In this document: piece by piece, positions 34,266-46,594 of the stretch
Layout of the letters: every line of letters starts with the position of its first letter
How positions within the stretch are numbered: the first letter of the stretch is position 1
DNA from: Monodelphis domestica
Lineage: Eukaryota > Chordata > Mammalia > Didelphimorphia > Didelphidae
DNA: 64,000 nt
NCBI RefSeq assembly: GCF_027887165.1
Contig: NC_077230.1
Coordinates: 340,351,322 to 340,415,321, forward strand
Reading direction: 5' to 3'
Program-made: the position numbers and the translations under genes
The notes under the pieces: generated by a model
Database searches by the model: none
What the model was told of the DNA's origin: nothing
Seen by the model: only the letters and a program-made list of their open reading frames with translations

Positions 34266-36004
34266 TTCTTTTTCCCCTCTCCCTTTAAAAAATAAATTTT
34301 ATTAATTTAGTTTTTATAACACTAATATTTTCTGATGTCTCTCTTTTCTTCATAGAGAGCCATCCTTTATAATAAGAATTTAAATTGTATTTAATTTTAA
34401 TAAATTTATTAAAATTTTAAATATGGCACTATTTAAATTGATTTGAATTTTTAAATAGCTGAGTTACAAATCAGTCAACAATCATTTATTAAGGGCTTGC
34501 TATGCTTGAGGCACTGTAGAGTACCAGGGATACAAATGTAGTCCTTGGCCTCAGGTAGCTCAAAGTCTAAGGGAGGAGATGGCAGATAAATGTATGTATG
34601 GGATAGATGCAGAGTAAATGGGAGATAATCTCAGAAGGGAAGAATTAAGGGATTGAGGAGAGAAGAGAAACCAATTCAGAGAGATAGCCCAAACATGGAA
34701 AAATCTAGTACTTGTGGCACTGGTCTCCACCTCCTCAAAGGAGAGAGAAGGTCCCTTCTCATGCCTCTTCATAACAATTTCCCAGCCTTGAGATTCAGTG
34801 CTAGGTCATTCATTTCCTGTCCTGCTGGATGGTTTCTAAAATTCTCTGCTCCTCATACCAGTCCTATGAAGGAGGCAGATCAGACAGTAGCACTCCTCTT
34901 CTAAAGGCCAGAACACTGGCTTACGAGGGTTTAGGAATTTGCCAGAGGTCCCGTAACTGCCATGTCTGAGTTGGTATGAGACCCTGCTCTTGTGATCAAG
35001 AAATCCAGCCCTTCTCCGTGCACTACACCCACATATTGGCCTTATGGCAGGACTTTTTGGTGGTTGGGTGAAGCATGAGTTTTGTGATCAAGGAGCCCTT
35101 GATGAGCCTCCATCATGGCATGTGGCCCATGAGGGAATCTCTGCTTGGTTGCCAGACATGGAAGTCCCCCCTCATTCTTAGGCTCCTGAGGAAGAGAAGC
35201 CACTTCCTGAAGAGGCATCAAGGATTTAATATCTCTCCCCAGGAAGGAGACTCCATCCAATATCAGTATCACTTACCTGAGAGTCCTCCAGAACTATGGG
35301 AAGGGAAGTAGAATCAGGGGCCACTGGGGAGGGAGGAAAGGCTGGCGTTGCTTAGCAACTGCCAGTCTAGATCCTGACACTTGGAAGGAAAGTGTGGTTA
35401 GGTGAGCAGTTGGTCAAGGGAGGATCTGGGATGGGAGGGGGTGAAACCCAGGCACAGTAGGGGACAGGAACTGTGTCTGGCTTGAGAAATGGTTACGGGT
35501 GGCACTTGATTTCCACCTTGTGTATGTGTGTTCCCCTTGGGAAGTGTCCCTTTCCCATCCCCCCTTGTTTCCCCCCGAATCCCTTTACATAGACTGTGTC
35601 TACAGGTTAAATGCTATCAGGATCCTGGGACTCAATTTGGGGGGAAGACTTGAGCTCTGCCAGGCTGTTGCCCTCAGAATGAGGGTTAGGGTGGGGGTAC
35701 TGAGAAAGGTCTAAGCCTTCTAATTCCCATCCTGAATCATATTGTATTACCTGGGAGGGGTTCATGGCATTCTCAGTCATAAAATATCCTGAAGTCGATT
35801 AGGTTCTCTGAAGAGCGACCTGGAGCACAGCTAGGCTGTAGGTATTGTTTAAGTTTAGGGTGGGATGAACCAGAAAGGATCACACCCCTGGGGCCCTGAG
35901 CTACTGCTGTCAGGAATCAGGAGGGAGAAGAAGATGGGGCTGGAGCGGAATTACCCTTTTTCTTACTTATCTGTATCCTGCCCTTGCCAATACTACTTTG
36001 TGCT
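34266..36004. other. Mostly unrecognised flank; MIR pieces
   Basis: 34266-34460 is very A/T-rich. SINE-like pieces lie at about 34470-34565 and 34870-35030. 35040-35720 is the most G/C-balanced part of this flank and holds the X-box-like site at 35347. No coding exon is recognised. It could hold 5' untranslated sequence of the plus-strand gene, but nothing shows this directly. Confidence 0.35.
35347..35359. promoter_or_regulatory. X-box-like palindrome (candidate RFX site)
   Basis: GTTGCTTAGCAAC is a perfect 5+5 inverted repeat with a 3-bp centre, matching the shape of RFX-family X-boxes, which are often found near promoters of ciliary and testis genes. It lies about 4.9 kb upstream of the first coding exon recognised. 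Binding is inferred from sequence only. Confidence 0.4.
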
Positions 36005-36036
<32 letters not shown>

Positions 36037-36063
36037 CAGAGACAGAGACAGAGAGACAGAGAG
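36005..36063. repeat. (GAGACA)n microsatellite
   Basis: Hexamer GAGACA repeated about nine times, with GAGAGA edges. Confidence 0.95.
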
Positions 36064-36225
36064 AACGCTCAGATCCTCTCCCTGAGCTACGGGAGAAACA
36101 GCTCTCTTTTCCTCCCATTCTGCCACTTCATGTATCTTCTCTTCCTTTTCTCACCTCTTCGTATTTTCTTCCTCTTTTGCCCCTTTTCTCCGTCTTGAAT
36201 GATAATCCATTACTAGAATTTTAAG

Positions 36226-36398
36226 GGGAAACTATATGGCTCAGTAGATAGAGAGCCAGGTCTAGAGATCGGAGGTCCTGGGTTCAAATGTGGTCTCAGA
36301 CACTTCCTAGATGTGTGACCCATTGCCTAGCTCTTACTACTCTTCTGCCTTGGAACCCAATACATGGTATGGCTTCTAAGACAGAAGGTAAGGATTTA
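36226..36398 (+). mobile_element. MAR1-like SINE
   Basis: GGCTCAGTAGATAGAGAGCCAG, GGAGGTCCTGGGTTCAAAT, TGTGTGACCCATTGCCTAG and CTTCTGCCTTGGAACCC, in family order. Confidence 0.8.
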
Positions 36399-36582
36399 AA
36401 TACTTGTTTAGAAATAGTCATTCCTCTCCTTTCTTTGGTACTCTCTGGTTTTCAGGTATCAACTTGGGTCCTCTTAAACTCGACTCACATAACCACAAAC
36501 CTTATCTAATAATTTCTGGGGTTGCACAGGTATGCCGGCTATTACAACACTGGTGGAATTGTGTGTTGGCCCAATCATTTTT

Positions 36583-36656
36583 TAAAAAATCCTTACCTTC
36601 CATCTTAGACTCAATTCTGTGTATCGCTTCCAAGGTAGAAAAGTGGTAAAAGCTAT
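36583..36656 (-). mobile_element. MAR1-like SINE 3' fragment
   Basis: AATCCTTACCTTCCATCTTAGACTC and TTCCAAGGTAGAAAAGTGG, the antisense 3' end of the family at 40753-40962. Confidence 0.7.
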
Positions 36657-37134
36657 TGAGATCTGTAGTGCCAGTATCATTACCCCTTTTTACAGATGGG
36701 GAGACCAAGACTTGTAAAGGTAACAAGTTCCTTCGATTTAAGTGTTTAAGTGTTCCTGCGATCTCCAGGTTATCCCATCAAGTTACTGGCGATAGTATCT
36801 GTTGATGCTTGGACAAGGAGTATTTGCTACAATCTGGAGAGGAGATTGGAGGGAGAGTCAAACTACTGAAGTGATGATGTAATACAGGGTATAGATTATA
36901 CAGGGACAAAGTGTAGCTCAGGTTCTTGACCAAGAATTGCTGCCTAAATCATTCAGCTGGGAAGAAGCTAGGGCTTCAGAGTCCAAGAAAGAGGGTCCAG
37001 TCATTTCTGATGATTGGGACCACCTTTGAAGCAGTACGTTAAACCTTGGGTTCTTTTTTAGTGTTTGCTATGCTTATTCCCTGCCTCCTCCCCCATTTTA
37101 TTGTAAAGATGGAAAGCAAAGACCATTCACACAT

Positions 37135-37650
37135 CCAATTTTTTTTTTAAAGTTTTAAAAGTATTTTATCATTGAATTTAATTTAGCCTCCATGAACTTA
37201 TAAGTATTTCTAAATATAGGCATATGAATAAGAAAATGAAAAACAAAATTTTCATTTCAAATTTTATTTGAGGTGAAATAAACTCACCACAAACTTGTTA
37301 TTTATGATTATTAGCTTCATCCCTAGAAGGGAGAATATTGAAATTAGTTTAGTCACAGCTTATTGTTTTCATCATATCTTTCTGACCCTCTTTATGGTGT
37401 TCATAACATAAATTTGTTGCTGTTTTTATAGTATTTAAGTTATGGTTATTGCTTCATATTTGGTTCTTTGTCGTTCACTGTGTACCATTTATTTTTCTAT
37501 ATTTCTATGCATTCCTCAAATTCTTTGTTTCTTATGGCATCATAAGATTCCATTGCATTTATATGCCCAAATTTGTCCAACCATTCCCTAATTGCTAGGT
37601 TGTTCGCAATTTTTTTTGTTATAATTAATTCTCCAGGCAAAATTCTGTCT
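37135..37650 (-). mobile_element. Old LINE 3' remnant, probably L1
   Basis: T-rich start, then ATGGCATCATAAGATTCCATTG, CCAAATTTGTCCAACCATTCCCTAATTG. This is a diverged form of the antisense L1 end seen at 44560-44640. Confidence 0.55.
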
Positions 37651-38084
37651 TTGGAAGGATAGTTATGAAACATATGAATGACTTATGAGAATATCCTCTA
37701 TTGGAGAGGGAAAGCTCTTGATCAATGGGCTGAGGGATTGGGATGGATTGGGATCCCAACTCTGCACTCAAAAAAGTCACTCTCTATCCTTTAGATGTCC
37801 TGTGCAAACAAAGGTATGCAAGGATATGCATAGGACAGGGTTAACAATATGAATTTATGAGAAATATGATTACTACAGTGAGATGCAGTCTTTAATAGAA
37901 TAAAAAAGACAAAGGGCTGGTTCTTCCATTTTGGTTTTCTTTTTTTCCCCCTCAGTGCTCCCGATCCTCTGAGCTAATTTCCTTGTCCTTTCTACTTGGC
38001 TCTTCAGATTTCCACCAGAGTTTTAGGAGGGAAATGGTCCCATTTTAATTCTCTTCTCTCTGGGTTCTTCCTTCTTAAGGCAGA

Positions 38085-38335
38085 TGCTAGGTGGCACAAT
38101 GGATAGAGCATTAGACTTCGAGGCAGGAAGTCCCCAGTTCAAATTCTGATTTAGAACTTTATTAGGCTATGTGACTCTAGGAAAATCATTTACACAGTAT
38201 CTGACTTATCTGTAAAATGGGAAAAACAGAAGTATTTACCCTTTGAGGATTGTTACAAGAATTAAATGAGATATTTGTAAAGTACTTTGATAATCTTAAA
38301 CTGCCATGTAAATGTTAGCAATTATCATTATAAAT
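38085..38335 (+). mobile_element. tRNA-derived marsupial SINE
   Basis: GCTAGGTGGCACAATGGATAGAG followed by GTCCCCAGTTCAAATTCTG, ATCTGTAAAATGGG and an end rich in ATTATCATTAT. Confidence 0.8.
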
Positions 38336-40257
38336 CCTTAAAACTCCAATTATAGGGGGAAATTTTTGTCCTCTGTCCTTAATTACAGTTTAACTTCCCA
38401 TTTTCCTAAACTGGAAAGAAATATAAATATGGCTTCCAGAAATACAGTACAGCTTCTTATTTGATTTAATTAGATTTTTAATGACTTTAGCCATGCTATA
38501 TAAGGCATCCAATTCAAGTCTTGCCAGAAGGACTGTTAACATCTTTTCAATGTTGTTTGCCTTTTATAATCAAAAGGTCATCCTTGCTGTAACATCTTTC
38601 AAGAAAATCTTGTGTTTTTTGAAACATAAATAGGGGGAAATTTCCAGTTAGAGGAGAAAATATTTTAAGGTGGCATTTTGCTCTATGGAATCCTGTTTGT
38701 CAATAAAATTTGAACAGATTCCATTCAATTCATCAAATTTTTAAAGTACCTTCTATGTGCAAGGCACTGTTTTAGCAGCTGGGAATGTAAGACAAGAAAA
38801 TTTACACTCTGAACAAATACGTCTTTAATTCTCTATACTTCTCAGTGAAACATTATATGGGGAAGTTTGCCTGTTTGCTTTTCTCATTTTTATAATCTCT
38901 CTCTATCCTATCTAACTCTAGATACCTATCTACCTATGGATATTGGCCCGATCTATAGATCTATAACTATAGGCATTTAACCTGTATCTATAGACATCTA
39001 TATTATTTTACAGGGTTTCTAGAGGTTAGAAATTTGTAAGGATCAGTAATAGTTATTTTTTAAACCACTTACTGTAATGGTTAGAATGGGTGGTCACCAA
39101 AAATTGTAATTAACCCTTAAGTCACAAGACTGTTAATAGCTGGATTTATTAGTAAGAAAAAGAAAATAAGAGAGAAATATAGAAAGGAGGTGAAGAATTT
39201 CCTAACCTGATAATCCAGAGCCCAACAACTCAGTGTCTGTCTCTGAATCTCAGCCTCAGAAGCTTCCTCAAATGAGTTCCATCCCTTTTCATGATAGCAA
39301 TTTGGTTTTGATTTTTGTCCTGACAATTTGATGGCCACTATATATTAAAAAGTTTTTCCCCATTTGTAGCCTTTTAGGTTATAATCCATTAAATTGGGAC
39401 CTTATTTATTCAATGCTTTCCTTTTCAGCACCTATGACTGACTCTAAATAAAGAAAGAATTCACATCAGGTAATGTACTTGAGATGCAAAATGAAACATT
39501 TTATGTTGATTTACCATGTGCATTTTCTAAGGGTTTCATTTTGTCTTTTTTTAAACCTCTTCAAAGAGACAATAAATATTTGGTCATTGAAAAAATTTTT
39601 AGTAAATTTTGATGATAGATAGGCTTGAGGCTTATTTGCAATTTCACAGCTTTTGGCCTCTTATTTCTCATTTCTGAATCATTTTCACTGTTATATTTTT
39701 CTGTTTCTGTCTATTAAAATCACTGAGTATTAAAATAGGCTGATAACTATTTTCAGGAGCATATCTATTACTTAATAAAATTTCTTTGTGTTTAGCTTCT
39801 GCAGCATAGGTTTGCTATCTATTGGCTACAAATATTTTCATAGTCATCCTTTAAGAGAAAGAAATGCATCCATTTCAAAGTATCAGTGGAAAGACCACCG
39901 AATTCACAGTCAGAGGAGTTTAGTTTGAATAATGGTTCTGCTGTTCATTTTTGTGTGACCTCATGCATTAGGGTAGGAATTCCTCTGCTTACATGGGGCG
40001 CTGGGTTGACCTTTGGAAGACTTGGGCTCTGGCACTTACTAGCTGTCTGGTCAAGTTGCATAGCCTTCTTAAGCCTTGTTTTCCTCATTTGTAAGATGAA
40101 GATAATAATAAAGTGCTAAGTAAATGCTACGGTTATATTGTTATTATTACAAGATATGGTAAATATGTTATCAAATCATTATCATAACATTATTATTATT
40201 ATTTCTTGATTCCTTTCTACCCTTCTTCCTTTTTTCTTATTTTAAAAATTCTCCTAG
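38336..40257. other. Flank before the first recognised exon; SINE pieces only
   Basis: A/T-rich sequence. SINE-like fragments lie at 38715-38800 and 39870-40130 (two overlapping MIR-type pieces ending ATTATTATTATTA). Just before 40258 there is a pyrimidine-rich tract and CTCCTAG, an acceptor-like end, suggesting that untranslated exon(s) lie upstream. Confidence 0.4.
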
Positions 40258-40314
40258 GATTTGGAACAATGAGTAAACCTAACGATAAGAAAACCATGAT
40301 TAAGCTTTGCCCAG
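40258..40314 (+). CDS. GDPD4: GDE-family gene, first coding exon (probable GDPD4)
   Basis: The exon is bounded by a pyrimidine tract plus CTCCTAG acceptor and a CCCAG|GTAAAT donor. The ATG at 40269 opens MSKPNDKKTMIKLCP and leaves one base carried over (phase 1). That base completes the first codon of the next exon at 41804. I chose this start because it is the first ATG in the exon and the frame continues cleanly for all 150 codons of the four exons. The exon alone has no domain. It depends entirely on its fit with the downstream exons, so it is less certain than exons at 48694 and 52856. An alternative is that translation starts at the in-frame ATG at 41863. Confidence 0.6.
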
Positions 40315-40752
40315 GTAAATGGGGACTTAGGGAAAAAAAGTAGCTCCGTTTAGTAGCAGACTACTTAGCTCACCTGCCATCCATTCAATAAATGATAATT
40401 TTCTAGACTATTGTTTGTGTGCAATGAATGTCCTCTGTTCAGTAGAGCAACTGCAACCAATAAAAAGATGAACCTGTTCCCCACCAACTCGGCCTAAGTT
40501 TAAAGGCCATAGCAGATATGGGTGTCTGAGAAAGATGGATGCAGTGACTCACACACACATACAGATAACTATAGGTGCTATATCTCCAGTTTTTTAACCC
40601 AGATTTCGATGGTTGTTTGTCAAGTTTGTCTAGCAACCTTGCAAAACAGGAATTAGAGCACTCACTGGAGGATATTTTGGGGGAGAGGGAGATACTCCAA
40701 ATGTTCCATTAAAACAATGTTCCATAAAAAAGCATATCTTAAACAATAAAGG

Positions 40753-40962
40753 GGAGGGGCAGCTGGGTAGCTCAGTGGATTGAGAGCCAGGCCTAGAGAC
40801 AGGAGGTCCTAGGTTCAAATCTGGCCTCAAACACTTCCCAGCTGTGTGACCCTGGGCAAGTCACTTAATCCCCATTGCATAGCCCTGACCACTCTTTTGC
40901 CTTGGAACCAATATACAGTATTGATTCCAAGTCGGAAGGTGAGGGTTATTTAAAAAAAAAAG
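40753..40962 (+). mobile_element. MAR1-like SINE, complete
   Basis: GGGGCAGCTGGGTAGCTCAG start, tRNA-like head, CORE-like middle, A-tail at 40951-40962. Flanking ATAAAGGG copies at about 40745 and 40963 look like a target duplication. It lies in intron 1 of the GDE-family gene. Confidence 0.9.
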
Positions 40963-41034
40963 ATAAAGGGAATAGTGTCATATTGAGGAAAGGGTCCTAG
41001 ACTCTCCCACCACTACTACTTTTGCTGTTGCTGA

Positions 41035-41225
41035 TAGTAGTATAGGATAGTGGATAGAGAGTTGGCCTTGGAGCCTGGCCTGCCTCTGACTCACACTGGC
41101 TATGTAACATTGGTTGGGTGAGTCACCTACCTCTCGATGCCCCGGACCCCTGTCTACAGCTAGAAGGGGCAGGAAAAGTGCTTGCCTGCATTTATAGAGG
41201 GAATTTCCTGATCCCAATTAAATCT
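41035..41225 (+). mobile_element. SINE in intron 1
   Basis: ATAGTGGATAGAGAGTTGGCCTTGGAG head and a GACTCACACTGGCTATGTAAC middle, matching the tRNA-derived marsupial SINE layout. Confidence 0.65.
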
Positions 41226-41803
41226 CAAATCTAGGCCCCAATTCTGTTGTTGGAGAGCAGGTTTAACTTTTCTAAGCACTTTCCCATCTGTCATCTCAAT
41301 GCATTTTCCATTTGATTTTATTATAATTTCCATTAAAAAGAAATTTATTTTTGAGATCAGGTCTGCCCATCTCCAGGCTTGAAAATACAGAGGCCACTCC
41401 CAGACCCAGCCTTATCGATGGGCCTTTGCTCCACCTTAGGCAGCCAGATGGATCCCTTTGTTGGTGCTAGTTGTGGTACAGTTGTCTAACTGACTTAGAC
41501 TAGAACTCCAGAACTCATGATCCACACACCTTAAGCTTTCCAAGAGCGGGAACTAAAGGGATGTGCCACTATGCCCACTTAATTATATATTAGAGAATTG
41601 GGCCCAGTTGAGGGGTTGGGAGTAGGACTTGATCAGTGCTATACAGAAAATTTGTATCGTAGCAGCACCCTATTCCTGGGATCCTAGTCCAAGGCTCGGC
41701 CTTGTGGAAGGGCAGCTTCCTATTGGGTTATGGATGTTGGAACCAGGGCAAAATGCCTTGGTGAGAGTCTCAGACCTTGATCTTCTCACCTTGATCCTTT
41801 CAG

Positions 41804-42009
41804 AAACACCACTGCTTTCACTGCCTAATGAGAATAATTCTTTTAATCCTGCGCTGCTGAACATGAGCAAAATTAAGGTGGTGAAGAAGGAGTTACAGCA
41901 CCGATATCGGCGACATCGCATCTTAGCTTTCCTGCAGGGCCTGTACAGCTGCCACTGGAAACGCTACCAGTGGAGAGAGATAGAGATAGGTGCCTGTTGC
42001 TGTTTGAGG
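41804..42009 (+). CDS. GDPD4: GDE-family gene, second coding exon (probable GDPD4)
   Basis: The acceptor is CCTTTCAG|AAACACC with a good pyrimidine tract, and the donor is TTGAGG|GTAAGG. It encodes the cytosolic N-terminal tail ending in a basic stretch, KKELQHRYRRHRILAFLQG, followed by LYSCHWKRYQW. The LYxCxWKRYQ block is the conserved pre-membrane motif of the GDPD2/GDPD4/GDPD5 group. The N-terminus differs from what I know of GDPD5 and GDPD2, which is why GDPD4 is preferred. An alternative donor at 41989|41990 (GATAG|GTGCC) also keeps frame, but only if exon 3 starts at 48698; the GTAAGG donor pairs with the stronger acceptor at 48693. Confidence 0.8.
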
Positions 42010-42182
42010 GTAAGGGCTGGTGGGGAAAGTACCTCCCCTCAAATGTAAAAGTCCCCCATCTCCCAAATCTGCTGGGGATAGCTTGGAGGGGGATGGTGAA
42101 CAAAGTGACAAAAATGGGATATTTAGAGGTCCAAATCCTGCCACTACCCATCCTGGAGCAAGGACAAACACAGCTTCTGTCA

Positions 42183-42660
42183 CATCATGAAGTCTCGAGA
42201 GTTGGAAGGGACCTCAGCCACCATCTGGTCCAATTTTTACTCAAAGAAAGACTCTTCACCACCCTGTTCCTGACAAATCTGGTCTGAGTCTGAAGACCTC
42301 CAAGGAGCCCACAACATCACAAGGCATCTCACTCCACTTGTTTGGTTAGACCTAATTGTTAGAAAATCTTAGTCAAACCTTAATTTGCATACTTACAGCT
42401 TCAACCCTGGGTTCCTAATTTTTTCTTAAGACCAAGCAGAACAAATTAAGTTGTTGGATCTGATAGCCTTTCAAATAATTGAAGACTTTTTTCATGTTCT
42501 GATACTGCTTCTCTTCTCCAGAATAAACCCCCTCATTTCTCTAACTGGTCCTCTTGGGGATGGAGCCAGAGATTTTTACCATTCTGGTTTTGCCTTCCTC
42601 TACATGTTCTTTAGCTTAGCAGTGTCCTTGCTAAAAGACATCTCTTCATGCCCTCTCAGT
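42183..42660 (-). mobile_element. CR1/L3-type LINE 3' fragment
   Basis: GAGTTGGAAGGGACCTCAGCCACCATCTGGTCCAA is the familiar antisense CR1/L3 end. GAAGACCTCCAAGG, CTAATTGTTAGAAAAT, AAGCAGAACAAAT and CTTCTCTTCTCCAG follow in the usual order. It lies in intron 2. Confidence 0.8.
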
Positions 42661-42689
42661 ATTTGACCCTCTTTCCTCCTTTTTATCTC

Positions 42690-42960
42690 CCCTTCTTCTT
42701 GGAAGGAAGTATTTATCAATCACCTACTGTATGCCAGGCAGTGTGCTAAGCTCTTCACAGCTAACACCTTCTTTGAGCCTCACTACAATCCCTGGGAGGT
42801 AGCTGCTAAAATTATCCTTACTTTACAGATAAGGAAAATGAGGCCCAAAGATCAGGTGGCTTGTCTAGGGGAACATGGCTAGAAAGTGATCGAATTTAGT
42901 TTTGACCTTGAGTCAGGTCCAACTCTATCCATTGTACCACCTAACCATCTATTCCTTTTA
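42690..42960 (+). mobile_element. MIR/CORE-type SINE
   Basis: CACCTACTGTATGCCAGGCAGTGTGCTAAG, TTTACAGATAAGGAAAATGAGG and ATTGTACCACCTAAC blocks, in order. It lies in intron 2. Confidence 0.75.
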
Positions 42961-44075
42961 CTTCTCAATTCCACTTTTAATCAATCCCTTGCTACCTCTT
43001 CTTCATCCTCTCACTACTATCACAAAAGTAAAAGTAATGAACAAGTCCCTCTTACCCCTCATCTGGTACTGAGGACTACAGCTTCTCCAAAGAGGGAAGG
43101 GTCAGCCAATATTGCTATGCAGCCTGTTAGAAATGAAGGGATGGTGTTGAAAATTTGGACTTGTCACAACTGGAAGAGGCCATAGAGATTAGACAAAGTT
43201 CCTAAGCCTGCAGTTGAGGAATCTAAGTGACTTTTGCTCTCTGGCTGGGGAGCCTGGATGCATATCATGGGCATGCAGTCCAAGATCCCCAGTCTTTAGA
43301 TCTAAGATGTTTCTCTTGTTGTACATTAGATTGAATGATATCTGAAGTCCTTTATTACTTCAACGTTCTGTGAAAATGAATGGTACTTAGCATTCATAAG
43401 ACTAGTTCATGTTTATATTGTGCTTTATAAACACATCACATACAACATCATTTCATTGGTGCTTCATAACAGGGTAACCCATTTTATAGATGAAAAAACT
43501 AAGTCTGACAAAAAAATCTAATGGTCATGAGAAGGGAGATTTCTTTGTTTTTCCTGTGGTCAGATTACATCTGTAGCATCTATTTAGCTCAGTGCTATAT
43601 TTTAAGGATACTGATAGAATATGGACCAGAGACTGTGTGATATGGATACTAGTTGCATGAACTCCCAAATGTAGCCATGGGCCCCCATGGAAGTCAGTCT
43701 AGTGAAGCCTGTGAGCCTCATCTCTGTTTTTATTTCTCAATATTCAATATTTTATTTTTCTCCTCTATTTTACTACCTGTAAAAGTCTTTTTGTGCTTTT
43801 TTATGCTATGTAATTTACCACCATTGTACCTTTTTCCCTTCCCCTTTCTCTTAGTGCATCCCTCTTTCTCATCCCTTAATTTTATTTTTATATATCATCA
43901 TTATATTTAACTCACATCCATGACCATGACTATGTTTAGTACTTCTAATTACCCTAATAATGATAAATTTCTTAGAAGTTATAAATATCATCTTTCCATG
44001 TAGGAATATAAACAGCTTAATCTTATTAAACTTAAAATTAAGTTAACCTTCTTAAATTCCTTCTGATTTCTCTTT
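42961..44075. other. Intron 2 sequence, no gene
   Basis: A MIR piece lies at about 43390-43510. 43720-44075 is A/T-rich; in antisense it may be part of the older L1 whose ORF1 is at 46595-47725. Confidence 0.4.
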
Positions 44076-44091
44076 CCTGTTTACCTTTTTT

Positions 44092-46578
44092 TTTTAAACA
44101 TTATTTTATTTGGTCATTTTCAAACATTATTCCTTGGAAACAAAAGATCATTTTCTCCCCCCACCCCCCAACACCCCTCCCATAGCCAACGTGCGATTCC
44201 ACTGGGCATCACATGTGTCCTTGATTTGAACCCATTTTCATGTTGTTGGCATTTGCATTAGGGTGTTCATTTAGAGTCTCTCCTCAATCATGTCCCCTCA
44301 ACCCCTGTAGTCAAGCAGTTGCTTTTCCTCGGTGTTTTTACTCCCCACAATTTGTCCTCTGCTTGTGGATTGTGTTTTTTCTCCTAGATCCCTGCAGAAT
44401 GTTCAGGGACATTGTATTGACATTAATGGTGAAGTCCATTACATTCGATTGTACCACAGTATATCAATCTCTGTGTACAAGGTTCTCCTGGTTCTACTCC
44501 TCTCACTCAGCATCACTTCCTGGAGGTTGTTCCAGTCTCCATGGAATTCCTCCACTTTATTATTCCTTTGAGCACAATAGGATTCCATCACTAACATTTA
44601 CCACAATTTGTTCAGTCATTCCCCAATTGAAGGGCATCCCCTCATTTTCCAATTTTTGGCTACCACAAAGAGCACAGCTATGAATATTCTTGTACAAGTC
44701 TTTTTCCTTATCTCTTTGGGGTACAAACCCAGCAGTGCTATGGCTGGATCAAAGGGCAGACAGTCTTTTATCACCCTTTGGGCATAGTTCCAAATTGCCC
44801 TCCAGAATGGTTGGATCAATTTACAACTCCACCAGCAATGAATTAATGTCCCAACTTTGCCACATCCCCTCCAGCATTCATTACTTTCCTTTGCTGTCAT
44901 GTTGGCCAATCTGCTAGGTGTGAAGTGATACCTCAGAGTTGTTTTGATTTGCATCTCTCTGATTATCAGAGATTTAGAGCACTTTTTCATGTGCTTATTA
45001 ATTGTTTTGATTTCTTTGGCTGAAAACTGCCTGTTCATGTCCCTTGCCCATTTATCAATTGGAGAATGGCTTGATTTTTTGTACAATTGATTTAGCTCTT
45101 TATAAATATGAGTAATTAGACCTTTGTCAGAGGTTTTTGTTATGAAGATTGTTTCCCAATTTGTTGCTTCCCTTTTCATTTTGGATGCATTAGGTTTGTT
45201 TGTACAAAAACTTTTTAACTTTATATAATCAAAATTGTGTATTTTACATTTTGTGACTCTTTCTATGTCTTGCTTGGTTTTAAAGTCTTTCCCTTCCCAC
45301 CAGTCTGACATGCATATTATTCTGTGTTCACTTAATTTACTTATAGTTTCCTTCTTTATGTTCAAATCATTCACCCATTCTGAGTTTAGCTTGGTGTAGG
45401 GTGTGAGGTGTTGATCCAAACCTAATCTCTCCCACACTGTCTTCCAGTTTTCCCAGAAGTTTTTGTCAAATAGTTGGTTTTTGTCCCAAAAGCTGGGGTC
45501 TTTGGGTTTGTCATAGATTGTCTTGCTGAGGTCACTTACTCCAAGTCTATTCCACTGATTCTCCTTTCTGTCTCTTAGCCAGTACCAAATTGTTTTGATG
45601 ACCACTGCTTTATAATAGAGTTTGAGATCTGGGACTGCAAGGCCACCTTCCTTTGTATTTTTTTTTCATTACTTCCCTGGATATCCTTGATCTTTTGTTC
45701 TTCCAAATGAACTTTGTTATGGTTTTTTCTAAATCAGTAAAATTTTTTTTGGAAGTTCAATGGGTATAGCACTAAATAGATAAATAAGTTTGGGTAGGAT
45801 GGTCATTTTTATTATATTGGCTCATCCTACTCATGAGCAGTTAATGTTTTTCCAATTGCTCAAGTCTAGTTTTAGTTGTGTGGAGAGTGTTTTGTAATTG
45901 TGTTCATATAGTTCCTGTGTTTGTTTCGGGATATAGATTCCTAAGTATTTTATTTTGTCTAAGGTGATTTTGAATGGGATTTCTCTTTCTAGTTCTTGCT
46001 GCTGAGCTGTGTTGGAAATATATAGAAATGCTGATGACTTATGAGGGTTTATTTTGTATCCTGCAACTTTGCTAAAGTTGTTGATTATTTTGACTAGCTT
46101 TTTGGTTGATTCTCTAGCATTATTTAAGTAGACCATCATATCATCCACAAAGAGCGATAACTTGGTCTCCTCCTTGCCTATTTTAAAGCCTTCAATTTCT
46201 TTTTCTTCTCTAATTGCTACTGCTACTGTTTCTAGTACAATGTTAAATAATAGAGGTGATAATGGACATCCTTGTTTCACTCCTGATCTTATTGGGAATG
46301 CATCTAGTTTATCCCCATTGCAGATGAAGTTAGTGGATAGTTTTAGATATATATATTGTTTATTATTTTTAGGAAAGACCCTTTTATTCCTATGCTTTCT
46401 AGTGTTTTTAATAGGAATGGGTATTGTATTTTATCAAAGGCTTTTTCTGCATCTATTGAGATAATCATGTGATTTTTGTTGGTTTGCTTATTGATATGGT
46501 CAATTATGTGGATGGTTTTCCTAATATTGAAGCAGCCTTGCATTCCTGGTATAAATCCTACTTGATCATAGTGAATGA
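44092..46578 (-). mobile_element. 5'-truncated L1 (2.5 kb) with 16-bp target duplication
   Basis: On the minus strand it holds the ORF2 RT domain to its C-terminus, the 3' UTR and a poly(A) (T-run at 44092). CCTGTTTACCTTTTTT occurs at 44076-44091 and 46579-46594, an exact 16-bp duplication. It sits in intron 2, antisense to the host gene, and inside an older L1. Confidence 0.93.
44616..46577 (-). pseudogene. L1 ORF2 C-terminal two thirds
   Basis: The frame begins at the truncation point with [11 protein letters not shown] (about 46560) and continues through [10 protein letters not shown] (about 46450) and KQGCPLSPLLFN (about 46280). A catalytic FVDD stands at about 46150, where FADD is usual, followed by KIKYLG (about 45960). 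A long uninterrupted 329-codon piece (45605-44616) covers the C-terminal region and ends in a Trp/Cys-rich segment (ECWRGCGK...LIHCWWSC) close to the usual L1 C-terminal cysteine motif. Frame breaks lie near 46345 and 45630-45830. The long open piece shows that the element is not old. Confidence 0.9.
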
Positions 46579-46594
46579 CCTGTTTACCTTTTTT

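Noticed and set aside
41629-41803. 5' part of the 139-codon open stretch as coding
   Set aside because: It lies upstream of a good acceptor at 41803, and the frame fits splicing from the exon ending at 40314; treated as intron.
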